Shown here piece after piece: positions 46,967-61,900 of a stretch of 64,000 bases of DNA. A program made the position numbers and the translations under genes. Numbering within the stretch: position 1 is the first letter of the stretch; each line of letters opens with the position of its first letter. Under the pieces are notes generated by a model. It was given only the letters and a program-made list of their open reading frames with translations, was not told the origin of the DNA and searched no databases. This DNA comes from Parasponia andersonii (lineage: Eukaryota > Streptophyta > Magnoliopsida > Rosales > Cannabaceae), in contig JXTB01000098.1 of NCBI GenBank assembly GCA_002914805.1, forward strand, positions 417,754 through 481,753, written 5' to 3'.

Positions 46967-49900
46967 TCAAATTGTTATGCTTGTGCAAATACGTAATTGT
47001 TGTTTAATTTTGGGATTTGATTCATTTCTAGATACATTTTGCTTGATGGCTTTGGACAATTGATTGTGGTAAATAATTGTTTTTCGGGTATTGTTTTAGT
47101 TTAAGGAAAAGCTTACACTAGCGTGATAAATTCACGATCCACATATCAATGCTTTTGTGTTCCCGGTTAGAATAAATGATATCGTTGTGGCTCCTAGAAA
47201 GTTAATTGGCGACGCTAAGAATTAGTGTGTGATACTGAGAACCTCAGACGTGATTAGTGTTTTTATCCCAATTGGGGTTATATAGCTGTGCTCTTTAGTT
47301 AATGAGTCCCTGACTGTATTTCCAGTGAAGGGTCTTAACCTTGGGGAGGACACGTTTTGAAATATTAGCATTGGGGGGGTTTTGGTCTAGGAAATTTAGA
47401 CATTCTCATTTGTCCGCGGTCTTTGGAAACCTGCAGCCTTCAGTCTTGTGTAGGAAGAGTTGTTAATGTTGTCCCAGTTAGCATTTTCTTTTGACTCTTG
47501 ACCTGGTTGCTCGAAGAAGTAGGTTCTGATTCTTTTCTCATTGCACAAGGGAAGGGGAGCTATTCCCTTTTGATTGTTAAAAGTTTCCTAATACCAGTCT
47601 TTTTGAGGATTTGTCAAACTATTGGTTATTTTGAGACTAATTATTTCTACAGGGAGGTCTTCATCAAATATCATGGTTCCAGTTTCTTCCCCATGAATCA
47701 GATTGGACCTCTCTACCTGATAATAGGTTAGATCGGTTTTCTTTCTTCACTGAAAAAGAGATTGAAGCTATGATATTACTCAATTGATTATAATCAGGAA
47801 ATATTTCTTTATCACATGATCTAATCATAACTGAAACTAGACTTATTTTGATGCCGAGCAGTGTGAAAGTGGAGCAGAAAGATGCTACTACGACGCTGGT
47901 GCTTTCATCACATCTGCAGTTGCAGAAGGAAGGGTTTCTCAGCACATGGACTAATTCCTTTGTTGGACCTTGGGATCCATCTCAGGGTTTGCATAATCCT
48001 GGTGAGATAGGCGTCCATGGTTACTTAGTGATTTTCAGTTTGTAAGTATTACACTCGTTACTATACCCAACAATATTTGGTTATTTCACTTACGTACATA
48101 AAAATGTACAGATGAGAAAATCAAGCTGTGGCTTTTTCTCCCTGGACATCATTCATCAGTTGTTGAATCTGCTCAAGCTGCTGTATCTCGACTAAGAGGT
48201 ATAACTAATTCTTTAAATTTTTGTAGCTATCATATTGTGAATGTAATAACTACAGGAATGTGCCTATTTGGTCCTTGTTAACAAATACTTTGATTATTTA
48301 TAGATGCATATTCATTTTGTTCTTTCCAATGATTTGTTTATTTATTTTGAGGTAGTTGTCAAGTTTGGAATTTGGTTGGCTCCTGGAGACTCCGAAGAGG
48401 TTGCCACTGCTCTTTCACAGGCTTTGAGGAATTGCATAGAAAGGTCAGGAGGTTACACATCATCCATTTCCTTATAAGGCAAATAAAATTTATCATGGTC
48501 ATGATTTGATGGTTTTCTTCTTCATATTGTCAGAGCACTTTATGGACTATCATATATGAGATTTGGAGACGTATTTTCAAAGTTCCGCCCATCTCAAAGC
48601 GAAGAAACTTTCGGGTCCGTTCTAATCATATGTTAATGACTGATGTTTCTTAATTCTTAAAAAAACCAAAAAAAAGAAAAAAAAAATTTTGAAGGAGTTT
48701 TGAGATTTCTTTTTGTGATTTGTTATTGAACTGGATGTTTCAATAGTAATGGTCTTCTCATCTGCTATTATATTTATTGTTTTTCCTTGTCATTATCAGA
48801 TAACTTTCCATCTCTCTGTATTTTGTTTTTTTTTTTTTTCTTTGATGAACTTTGTTTCATACTTAGAAAAAAGGGATTTTGGTGGCTTAATTGTATTTAC
48901 TTATGGCGGAGCATGATTGTGCTTTTGTAGGAGAGGCCAGCATACAGTTGAATTCATCTTTGCAGCAACTGAAGAGGGAATTTTTGTGCATGCTATAATA
49001 TCCTCAAAGTATTTGAAGTTCCTACCTTGTTCATTTCCTTGAATGGAGTTTTCTTCCCATTTTAAAATATATTTTTTTCTTTATCTGGTTTTAGGCATAT
49101 CTGTGCACTTTCAAGTGGCGACTTAGAGAGAGTAGCAAAGCAGTCTTCTAGTAATTCTAGTTACAAACTTCCAGGTTGGTTTGCCCCTCTTAAAGGGATG
49201 AGAAAATTGACTTTTTCAGCCCCTTCTTTTATCCTTGTTTCTCACTCCTTTTCTTTACAAGTACCTGGGTCACACATTTATTATCATAGTTTTTATTACT
49301 GTAACTACTTCTCTGTGGGAATCTCTATTAAGTTTGTTTTCGGCATACATTTTTGCAGTGATAGTTTCTCCTCATGGAATACGTGGCAGGCTTACTGGAT
49401 GTTGCTCTGATGATCTTGTCAAACAATTATACTTCAGGTATACTTACTCTGATAGTTGGAATATCACGAGATTTGATGATCATTGATCTAAAGCCTGCTC
49501 TATTATTTATTTATTTTTTCCTGTTCTCTCTCAAACAGTTCCAGCAAGTTTAAGGCTTCAAATGGTTTTATTGGTCTTCCAAATCATGTTTCTCAAGGTT
49601 CTGGTTGCCAACTGGGGGGCCAACAGTGCTATGTCGAAGTTACCCTTGGTTGCCATAGATCTGGAGGTGATGGGCAACTGCATTCCAACTCAAATTCCAA
49701 CAAGAATTTACCCAAGCATCATGTTGCTGGATCTCCTGCTTTCGGAATAGCTGATCAGAAGGGAGCTTTAGATAATATATCAGTTTATGAGAAAACATTT
49801 TTATATCCACCAGAGGCAGTGTTTGTTCCAGTCTTGCAAACATCATTTACTAGATCTTCTCTTAAGAGGTACTTACAAATTTTTCTGTGCCAGCCATTGC

Positions 49901-52900
49901 CACTTTTGTTGTAACAATAAGGAATTCAGCCAGATGGTACCCAGTTGTGTTTTTTTTTTCCGTACTAATTTAGCAATGTACGTTTACATGTATGCTTAAG
50001 ATTTTGGAAATACATGCTGTGTGCTGGTAATAGTTTTGTTTTTCCTCTGTTGTATCACTTAATGAGAATCCATCTCAACTTGGAATAATGTAGTACCTCT
50101 TGCACATCTCCAAGTATATATGCAAGCATATACGTCAACCTAGACAGCTATTAGGTACAATTGAGTTGCATTAGTGGGTGATATGAAGGAAAATACACTG
50201 AACATCTAGTAAAGTTTCGTTGGGCCTCAAAAGTACTGTAATCCTTGCTCTCTATACTTATTGGGTGATGGAACCACTCTTTTTGATCTAGACTCTTGAT
50301 TTTTTGGAGACCATCACCCCTCAAATTCATTTAGTTGAGGGATGGGCGATAAGTGGGAAACTTAACCTCTTGCTCTGTTCCTCTGTATTGTTTTTTTGAG
50401 TATGATATTGAAGTAAAATAAGAACTTTGTTGATGATTCAGGTAAAACTCTTAGTAATCTAGTTAATTTTATTATGGTGGTTTCCAACAAGTTCCTGTAA
50501 CACCAAAAAGAAAAAGAAGAAAAAAAAGATGGAAGTCCTAAATTAGTGTTGTGGTTCCTGAACTAAGACATGATTTGAACTTGCAGATTTTGGCTGCAGA
50601 ATTGGATAGGACCCTCATTGCCTGGTTCAGCTTTCTTTGTGCACTGGTTAGTTAATTTGCTTTTTATTTATCTTTCTTTTGATTTTAAGTTGGTTATTTT
50701 TTTTGACCTTTTCAGTTTCATGCATTTCTTAAGTTATTATTATTATTATTTTTTTAAAATCCAGTTGTCTGCTCTTCTCATTTGACTATTCCTTCCAGGG
50801 TTCTCACAATTGCTTTGCCAATATAAGTTTCTTTTAATTTTTTTTTAGGCCTGACTAAAGAGCAATTGCAAGGTCCTTCAAAGCTATTTTTTTGGCCAAA
50901 GGGTTGAGAGGGATCCTAGGTTTTGGGTTTTATAAGACCGGAAAGTCATTTTGAGTTTTATGTCTATTAAGTTATTAATTTATAAAATTCTATGCATGGT
51001 TCCATTTCAATATGTTGAGTCTTGATTTCAAGAAGGATATTTTAGCCAATGTTCTACTGCAGTCAAAGACGTAACGTATAACATGTTAAACAAATTGTTT
51101 CTTTATGTCACTTTATCATTATTAAAAAAAATGTCCTTGGTCCTATGAAATAATTCTTTCGTAACACCGACACATGTTTTTGGCGTGTTTGGTGGCTTTT
51201 GTCCCTTCAAATTCAAGCATTTATGTTTCCAGACATCATCATACTAGTAGACATCATTGTTTGTTTATATGTTATTATTTTTCTTTGAATTAGTTTTCTT
51301 TTGCTATCTTGCTTATTGTCACTTAACTTTTGTGTTTGTTCCTTGAATTTGATCAATTTTATTATTTCCTCCATTGTCTGTTCTGTTTCATGCAGTGCTG
51401 ACAACGTAGAATATATGGAGGGATGGAATGAAATCAATAATAAACGCTCACAGCATGGTTATAATAGTAGCAGCAACAGTAATAACAGCAGCATTAGCAG
51501 CATAAGCAGCAGCTCCAGTGATAGCGATTATAAGATGACCACTGGCACCAGTGAACTTGAGGCTGATGCTGATTCTTTAACGTGTAGACGATCTGGTTTA
51601 TCATCTAATGATCAGATTGATAATGATTTTCCCAAATTGGTATTTACAAATTAGTTTCTGTTATTTGCATGATTGTGCTATTAGTGAAATCTATAGGTAT
51701 CACATGAGGATAAACATAGGTATAAGACACGAAACTTATTGATAAAATCATGGTGGCCACAGAAAGGCGTGCTAACTTGACTTTTTGTTTTCTTTTGTTC
51801 GTTTGTTATTTTTTGGAAGAACATGTGGATAACTTAATTTTATGTTTTATTGCTTCCTAATTAGGTATTGAAGAGTTTTCCTTTTTTTTTTTTTGTTTAA
51901 AAAAAATTCTCTAATAGTTTCTCTCAAGGTATCAATATTTGATGTGTCTAATAAAGCAAAGGTAGACTGTTTTCTACATGTTTATGGTAACATTATCAAG
52001 TGCTGAGAATTGAGAAGTCAGTTCGGCAGGAAGAAGAGTTTCCCATGTCACAGATGTAGAGACACATAATATTAATTTGCTAGGAAAATGTCTAGAGATT
52101 CTTTTACAACTGTGAGATCATATCTTTGACTTCTGCAATTTTCTAAATTGTTTGGACTTGGGCATATAAACATTGCAGGTTTTTGCAGTTTGTCTTGTAG
52201 CTATTTGTCATAGAAACTTATTTTTTTCGTTAGTAGGATAAAATTATCCTGGCATAGTTTTGTTGGGAAGGTAGGAATTGAGGACTAAAACTGAATGTTA
52301 ACTTTAGTTATAAACAATTGTCCCTCTAAAGGTGATGCAGAATAAGATATTATATAATTAGGATTTCACACATGTAGGTTAATTTTGTTGGCTAAGGGAA
52401 GGCGGACTGAGTTTTTTCTTTTTTGGGTAATAAATAGTTATGTTGACCGAAAAGAGAAAGGTCTACAAAGATGTCTGTTTCACTTGCATTAGTCTCTCTG
52501 CTCTTTTTTCTGTTTTAGAACATATTTAAACTGCAAACATATATTCAAATTTTATGAAATATTAGCTTAGGTTCTTTATATCATAAAATGATAATTTTGA
52601 TTTAGAACTCACTATTTCCTAGACGGTGGAAATGGTGGTTAACCGTCAAGAACTGGGGTAACAACTTCTAACTCAAATGTGTAAATGTGAATCAATTTAG
52701 CAATCTGAAAGGGTGGAACTTAGTGACGTTTTATTGATATTTAAAGTATATATGGTTGAGTAATATCATGGATTCAGAGTGATAATCAAAACTGTAATTT
52801 TTCAATAGGGTTCCAAGCGTCCACGAGCAGGGATGACAGAGTCATTTGGTCAGATGGGTGCGGCTGCAAATTTTACTATGCAAGATTCTTACAAGTCCAA

Positions 52901-55900
52901 TCTTGGTTCTGTGGAAGTTAGTAATTCAGTAATTACAGGAGTTGCAAATGAGCAGATTGGATCTTATTGGGATTGGGATGATGACGATGGAGACGTGGGT
53001 ACTGATATTCGAGCTCTTCTTCACGAGTTTGGAGATTTTGGTGACTTCTTTGAAAATGATGCTTTACCTTTTGGAGAGGTACCAGTGTCTCTTTTTCATA
53101 TATAACATAATGTGATCTAAACTGTTTGTACAAAATTTCAGTGTTTTCGAGCTTTTTAAACTTGATGATATCAAAACTTATTAAGTTTCTTCTCCTGAGT
53201 ATCTTGAATTGTTTCATTAGATTTGGAACTTTCTATTCTTACCTCTTATGGTTTATTCCTTTATTTCGTGTTTAGTTATCCTTGATGGGAAAGGGAATAT
53301 GGAGAGAGTCTCCTTTTTCCATCCATTGATGTGTTTACTTATGAAATTGGGAGAGATTTTTTCCATGGACCCCACATGACCAGAGATATTAGGAAAGGAA
53401 AACAGAATCCTACATTATTTCCCAACCCATTGAAATAAATTTATAAAACTATTTGCATGCCCTTACATGTCAAAATTTTAAGGGATACTTATAGGGATCC
53501 TTATATGCATGTTATATTTTATTTTGTTAATATATAGTTTGTATATAAGAATATTTTAGTATTAGTTTATTTAGATTTCTGTTTCCAGATTGCTAGTATA
53601 GGTAACTATACACTAGAAAGGGATCATGAATGTACTTGAATGAACTTGTAAGTCTGAACATGTTACTTTTTTTTTCTTTTTTATTTTTTTGAAGCCCCCA
53701 GGAACTGCAGAATCGCAGGCTCTTATGTTTTCTGCGCCAGATTGTGGAGATATACTGAGCAGTCCAGTTGGGATCATGGATGTTTCAGATCCGTTGCTTT
53801 CAACTGAGGGCTTTACTTCCTTTGACAGCTTTAATCCGCCTCCTCCGGCAGCTAATGACGAGATTGTCAGCAAAAATCAAGGTGTCATAAATACATCCTC
53901 TTCATCAGGTTTAGTGCACCATTCTTTAGCATCTTCTACAACTACAAGCGAGTTTGATCATCTTATAAAAGCTGAGGCTCTGATGACATTTGCTCCTGAG
54001 TTTGGAGCCGTTGAAGTCCCTGCAAGTGAATTATCTTCATCCATCTTCAGAAGCCCATACTTCCCAAAATCTAGAAAAGTGGAGAGTTCAAGTTCAAGCT
54101 CGAACAACTACGTATATGGTGCAACACCACCTAGTTCTCCCTGTTTTGATGGAACTGATGAGAAGACTGGCATGCTCACGAATTCAAAATCTTGCACTAT
54201 AAAGCAAAGTTCAAGTGGTACTGTCCAGTCAAAGAACTGTTACACTCTTGTGGAGAGTGTTAAAGACCAACACGATAAAAGATCTAGTAACAACAGCGTT
54301 GTAACTTGTGATGGCATGGCAGCATCATTGTCAAATGTCAGTTCTGTAAATGCTACTAACTCTGCCCTGAGGAAACTTCCTGACAGCACATTTGATTCAG
54401 ATAGTCTTTTGCTCTCTATGAAAACTGTGCTTGCAACTGAGATCGAGTGCATTATGTTTCAAGCCTCCATGTGTAGGATTCGGCACACCCTATTATCTTC
54501 TAGTAGTCCTATATCAGCAGGTATGGGTAGGTTACCAAGCACCATTTTAAATCAGCTTCCCAGTGATCCGAGTATTATGACAGACAACCTATCTGGAAAA
54601 TTCGAGGTGAAGAAGAAGGAATCTATACCAGTTAGAATAGCTGGTGATATTGATGGAAGAATGCTAGATGGTCATCTCAATGCTCCCGTTGGTGTTTGGC
54701 GCTCTGTTGGTGCTCCTAGGATATCAAAACCAACAAATTCACCAAATATGGAAGTTAGCCAGTCTTTGCCCCATAATGCATTCAATGAGGAAGGTATTCT
54801 TTCTTATGGTCAAAGACAACCACTTCAAGAACTTCTTGATGGTATGGCATTGCTCGTCCAACAAGCTACTTCCTTTGTTGATCTGGCTCTTGATACGGAA
54901 TGTGGAGATGGACCTTATGGTTTGCTTGCTTTACAAGAACAATGGAGGAAGGGATTCTCCTGTGGGCCTTCTATGGTTCATGCAGGTTGTGGGGGAACTT
55001 TGGCATCTTGTCATTCCTTGGACATTGCTGGAGTGGAGTTAATTGATCCACTTAGTGCTGATGTAAGCTCTCTTCATATATGATACATACAAATTTTATA
55101 AGACCTTTCTTTTTATTCTCCTTTTTACTTGCTGTGAAGTATACTACACATCCTTGTGCTTGTGCTGAGACCATGTTGATGCTGATTCTATTATATGCCA
55201 GTGTTAAATTAAATTAATCAGAGCCTCTAGTACTAACAAATGTGAAATATAGTTAGATATTGTAGTGCATGAGTTAGTTTCTTCCGATGGATGATCAAAG
55301 ATTATCTTATTATTTTACGGTTTGTCAGTTTCTACTTAAGGTCTTAAAACCATTAAAATAAATGGAGAATTAACCTAATAAAAGTTTGGTGCAAACACAA
55401 GATTAGAGTCTGTATGAATGTTCAGTATAGGCCTGTTGGTTGGAATCTTTTTGTTTGTAGTACAATGTTGATTGACAAGTACTCGTTCAGAAAAGTTCCT
55501 TTCTTTTGAAGATTTCTTCTATAAATAGTTTTTTTTGTCCAACTAATTTATTGGATTATTTTCGATACTCATTATTCACATGTTTTGGAAGCCCTGTTGG
55601 AATTTTAGAACATTTAGCATTTCTGTTTATTGACTTTTTTTCAAGTAAATTTGCTTCTGTATACTAGTTTTCATTAAGCCTATTTTTGAGACGTTATAGT
55701 GGCTAATGTGATGAAAAATTAAAGATTCTATGCTTTTTTTTCTTTTTCCCCTTTTCCAGGTATATGCTTCCTCTGTGATTAGTTTGCTGCAGGCTGACAT
55801 AAAAACAGCCTTAAAATCTGCATTTGATGCTCTGGACGGACCATTGTCTGTCACTGATTGGTGTAAAGGCCGAAACCAATCAGGAGAAGCAGGAAACACA

Positions 55901-58900
55901 GGTGATGGATATTCTGCTGAATCGACCTTAAGTGAATCAAGCTCTGCAGCAGTATCTACTGGGGAACCAATGAGCCCATCCCAGACTTCTGGTGGGTCAT
56001 CTGGCCTTAAAGGTATAACTATACATCGACCTTTATGCTTGTTATGCCAACTCTTAATTTTCTGTTTCAGTGTAACAAATATTTTGACCATTTGGTGCGT
56101 TTCATTGTGTTGCAGATGGAGTAAAAATGGATGAGACATGCCAAAAGAGATCAAACCAAGAAAACTGTAGTTCTGAAGCAGATCTGCAAATGGGCTCCCG
56201 TCTTAGACCAACACTTTTTGTTGTTCCTTTGCCTTCTATACTTGTCGGGTATCCTTCTGCTCGTACTTTTCAAGTTATATTTGGTATTAAAATTTCGTTA
56301 GCAACTTTTGTGATATGCATAATACATCTATGGGCAAATAACAGTCTTCTGGATAAATGTGTGAATCATGCCGCACCTTGTAGTATTTATTTTGGCTGTA
56401 CTCAGATTCTTGAGATAGGCTCAGAAAGTGATTTGTGTAACAGGTATCAGGATGATTGGCTCAAGACATCAGCAAACTCCCTACAATTTTGGGAGAAGGC
56501 TCCCTTTGAACCGTATGCCCTACAAAAACCAGTAAGTTTATGGCAACCAAAGTTTTTATGTCATTTGGAAGCCAGTTCTTCGTATAGCTCTGCAATTTTC
56601 TCTACTATTTTCATAGTCACTTGCAATTTTCAATGGTTACTTCTTTTTTTTTTTTAATTGCAGATTACTTATAGCGTAGTATGCCCAGACATTGATCCAC
56701 TTACTTCTGCTGCTTCTGATTTTTTCCAACAACTAGGAACTGGTGAGTAAAAATAAATTGATGAGCAGACATTTTAATTTGGAATTTAAAATATCTGCAT
56801 CTATATTCCTTCAAGCAGAGAAAAATTTTGAATTTAGATCCTGGCATTTGTGTTTAATTAATATTTTAGGGGACAATAACTGCAAAGGTTTTTTTTTTTT
56901 GAAGGAAATAAATTGGTTAATGCAAGTGTTTGTTGAATTGAAAAAGATACTTTAGAGCAGTCTATTGAGCTTCAAATAAAAACGTAAATGTAGATCTATT
57001 GAAATTTTGCAAAATCTAATTACTTGTGATGGTCTCTCTTACTGTGTCTCCTTATGTGCTTGTGTAATACTCTCTGTTATCTCTCCAGTTTATGAGACAT
57101 GCAAACTAGGAACTCATTTACCTCAGAGTTTCGGGAATCAAATGGAGGTAGATTCTGGTAAATGTTCTACTGCTGGGTTTGTTTTTCTCGATTGCCCTCA
57201 AGCGATGAGGATAGAAAGCGGTAATGCGTCTCTTGTTGGCTCAATAAGTGACTATTTTCTCTCTCTTTCCAATGGTTGGGACTTAACAAGCTATCTCAAG
57301 TCTCTCTCAAAGGCTCTGAAGGCCTTAAAGCTTGGTCCATGCTTGTCCACAAATGCCAAAGAAGGAAGTAGTACTTCATGTATGGTAAGTTTCGAACAGT
57401 GATTGTTTGGTCTATTTTTGTAGCTTACCCTTCTTTTTCTCTTTTCTCCGTTTCCCTTCTTGAATAATGCTAGGGATTCTAACTCTTATCCCAACTTTTT
57501 AATACCAACTTAAGTTGTCTCTATCTAATTAGTGAATGGTTTTATATTTATTTGTTGTAAGTTATTATACACTAATTGAATAGTGATAACAGGCATGCAA
57601 TGCTGGTGTTAAAAATTTGGGATAATAGTTGGAATCCTTAGCATCATCATTTTTTCTTTTGCCTTTCATTAGTATTTTTTTTCCTTGCATTTGACTACAT
57701 TGAGTTGTCAGTTTCCTCATTTTTGAAACAATATCAAATTTCTTAGCATTGTTTAGCCAATTTCCTCATTACTAGACAGACGTATGGAATAATGTTGCAT
57801 TTCTTGGTCGATTCAAGATCAAATCCAACATATTGGGATTTTATTTTAGTTGTTGCCACATTAGGGAGGGTGATGAGGGTTTCTGCAGAATGGTTATCTT
57901 AGTAATACTTAATTGGCCAGTTCCTTTACATTTAAACTGCACATTGTTGAAGTGTTCTTCAGTTACTTCTTTTAGCATTGTACAGTATGTACAAATATAA
58001 CTTATCATGGCCATATAGATTTCGTGTCATAAGTTTATTGGCTCCCACTTTCCAGGTAATCTATGTGGTATGTCCTTTCCCCGAGCCTACAGCTGTTTTA
58101 CAAACTGTTGTTGAATCTTCTGTTGCTCTTGGTTCGGTTATTTTCCAATCAGACAGAGAAAGGAGATCTATATTGCACAGTCAGGTTGCCAAAGCATTAA
58201 GCTGCTCTACAGCTGTGGATGAAGCATCAATATCAAATGTTTTAGTACTTTCAGGTTTTAGTATTCCAAAATTGATTCTGCAGATTGTTACCGTTGATGC
58301 CATTTTCAGAGTTACAAGTCCGTCGCTTAGTGAACTTGTAACTCTCAAGGAGATTGCTTTCACTGTTTACAACAAGGCTCGTCGAATGTCACGAGGATCT
58401 TCCAATGATGGAGTCCAATCATCATCATTGTCCACTAGATCTCAGTCAGTCTTAACACAAATGTCGCCTCACAATCCTGGAATGTGGAAGGACTGCATAG
58501 GTCCTCGAATTGCAGGGCATTCCCTTCCAAGAGAGGGTGAAATTGACTCTAGCTTGAGGCCTGGCGCCTGGGACAATTCATGGCAAACCAGAGGTGGATC
58601 ACTGGCGTGCGATCCAAACAGAATGGGAGATTACTTTCTTTACAATGAAATCCGTTACATGTTTGAGCCACTTTTTATTCTTGCAGAAGCTGGTTCTCTA
58701 GAAAATGGGTATACTCCTTTTGCATCTGGTAATATAGCCTCTGAATCTTTGAAATCTTTGTTGGATGACAGTAGCGGAGGCTATATGCAGAGTGCAAGTT
58801 CGGCCGGGAGTGGTGATTCTGTGTCAAACTCTCATATTGATGGATCAGATATGGATAAGGCTTCTCCGAGCCTTCATTGTTGCTATGGCTGGACTGAGGA

Positions 58901-61900
58901 TTGGCGTTGGCTAGTATGCATCTGGACAGATGCTAGGGGTGAATTGCTTGATAGTCAAATATTCCCTTTTGGTGGAATTAGCAGTAGGCAGGACACAAAA
59001 GGTCTGGAGTGCCTTTTTGTTCAAGTTCTGCAGCAAGGCTGTCAGATACTTCAGGCTTGCTCTTCTGATACTGGTGTTGCAAGACCCAGAGATTTTGTGA
59101 TTACACGCATTGGAAGTTTCTATGAACTCGAATACCAAGGTAATATGAGATTTTCCTGTCATTTCTCCTCTGGAGTTTTATATTTCCTTGTTTATATGTT
59201 AATCTGTTGCTTATTTTTGAAGCAAGCAACCTGGCGGCTAGTGCTTAGTAAATTGAAAAAGAGAAAAACCAAAAAACACCACGCTGGCAGCTATAACGTT
59301 AGTGAAGGAAAAATCATTTTTAAGAGATTAGCTTACCTTTTTTTTTTAATTTTTTTTAAATTTTTTTTAAGTTACATGTTGCCACTGACACGATTGAGTA
59401 ATCAGAGACCATTGGGTTTAAGGAACGTAATGAGACAATCTTATTATTCTGATATTAACAGTTAATCTCACTCGTATTCTTGGTATTTACACCATCTTAC
59501 TTATCCCCTTGAACCTTCAAACACGTCATATAGCTCCTCAGTTGATCCTTAGCCATGTTAAAACAACAAAAGTGATACTTAGCAAGGTGCACCTCTGTGA
59601 CCTAAACTTTAGGGTAAATTGTAGCATTTTTGAAGGAGTTGAAGAAAGTTTTGATTCATTGTGGGATAGGGTTAGACTTTCGGTAGGGTTATTTGTTGTA
59701 AAGGATTTTAATAGTTTTTCCTTTTTTATTATGGTTAGGGATTGGAGTCCTCTTTTGTAATTGCTTTTTCGGGTGGATTTCTTATCCACTTTGATCTTGT
59801 ATTACTTTATCTTATATTACTGATCTTTTGTCTATTTAAAGAAAAATCAATCTAGGATAAATTATTCAATTTTAGTAAATAAAATGAAAACACAAACCGA
59901 GATAAAAATGTAAACATAAATAAATAAGATTGCATTGGCATGGCTCGGTTTTCTTGTGCACCAAACAATAGGTCCAAACTGAAATCATGTCAATTTTTAC
60001 ATTTTTATTTTATTTCTTTTTCTTTTATTTATTTACTAGCACGACTATTATTAGTGTGGATCACGTGGATGCACATGTCTGAATTCCATTATAAAATTTA
60101 TTCATATTTAACAAAAGGGGCAGTTTGTGAACAAATTTTAAAGAGTTATATGGCATGTTTTGAAGTCCAAGGTTATAGGTGAAAATGACACCAGATTTAT
60201 GCTTACTGGTCCATATTTTCCCCTACATAGAATATGTACTGTTGTAGGGCAGCAATTTTGCTAGTAACTTCTTGTTAATTCCCTTTGGATTTTCTCAACT
60301 TAACGTTGATGTCATAATGTTGTGTTTTTCCATCTGACTATAAGCAGAGTGGCAAAAAGCTATTAATTCAGTGGGGGGCTCTGAAGTGAAAAAATGGTCC
60401 TTGCAATTGCGGCGATCTGTGTCTGATGGGATACCTGCAAACAGTAATGGAACTTCATTGCAGCAGCAGGAAATGAGTTTGATTCAAGATAGAAATCTAC
60501 CTTCTTCACCTAGCCCTCTGTATGGTAGCCTTCACTCAAAAACTTCAGGCTTTATGAAAGGTGGTTTAGGACAACCTGCAGCAAGAAAGCACATTATGAG
60601 TGGACACACAGTGATCGACAGTTCAAAGGGTCTGCTTCAGTGGGTGCAGAGCATTACTTTTGCTGCAATTTCAATTGATCATTCTTTACATCTAGTTTCA
60701 CAAGCAGATTCATCATCTCCTGGTAAGCTACCTCTTGCCTTACATGCTTACTTTCTCTTGTTTAACATTTTAGTGCTCTTCCTTGAATTTTCGCCCTCAT
60801 CTTGTTGAAGGAGTGTTACTATTCAGTTATCATTTATGTTTGCAGTATAGCTTAAAGGTATGATATATTAGAATTCTCTCTGGTTGCTGCCATGAGAACC
60901 TCGTCGGTCAATGTAGTGTCTGTCACATGCTATGCTATCTTTCCTTACTGCGAAGCTTGACCTTGCAAAGTACCTAAAAATGAACAGAGTTTTCAAGGGT
61001 CAAAATCTTGTAAAATCTAATTAAAAAAGTACATGCATATGCTCAAGGGTCACTTGGCCTTTAGAATTGCCAGTTTCTATGACTACTATCCAAGTTTTGA
61101 TATAAATATTTTGCTGTTTGGCATGATTTTTAGAAAGCTGTCATTGACTTTTTTAAATTGAGAATCTATTTTTGAAGAGTATTCAAACAAATTTTTATAG
61201 GAGTTTTAACCTGTGTAAGCTGTGAATTAAAGTTAGTGAAATGCAGCTTCCCTGTGGATCTTATCTGTGCAAGAAAAACATGGGAAGTTGTGCAATAATT
61301 TGTATAACTAAAATCTCCACTTTTCCTCTGGTATTTCATTAAGTTGAGCTCTTTCAAAAACATCCTAAAACTAATTGAAAAGCTAACTTCTACTCCTTTT
61401 CCTAAAACTAAAAGTGAAATCAAATCAAGAGAATGGATGCGAGATCGGAAGTGTAATCATGCAACGTGGTTATAGGTTCCGCTTTTGATATCTTTTTCTT
61501 CTGTTATCAGGTAGTCAGAATAGTGTAGTTGCATGTAAGAACTAATTATGTAGTCAAATTTAAGTTTTCATCTTTGAGCTTTGTGCAGGAGGAACTCAAG
61601 GTAGTCTATATACAGGGCCGTCGGGATATCTGGAAGGATTCACCCCTGTGAAGTCGCTCGGTTCTACATCTGCATCTTACATTTTAATCCCATCACCTAG
61701 CATGCGCTTCCTGCCTCCAACACCTCTTCAGCTTCCCACATGCCTCACTGCTGAATCCCCTCCACTTGCACATCTACTTCACAGTAAAGGTTCTGCGATT
61801 CCCCTTTCTACTGGTTTCGTGATTTCGAAAGCTGTACCTTCTATGAGGAAAGATTCTAGGAACAACTTAAAAGAGGAGTGGCCCTCGGCTCTATCAGTCA

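Noticed and set aside
59140-59465. Extension of the long MED13 exon-20 frame to a stop at 59465
   Set aside because: Family similarity ends at YELEYQG, a good GT donor follows at 59140, and the next exon (60348) restores EWQKAINS in frame. The extension is retained intron.
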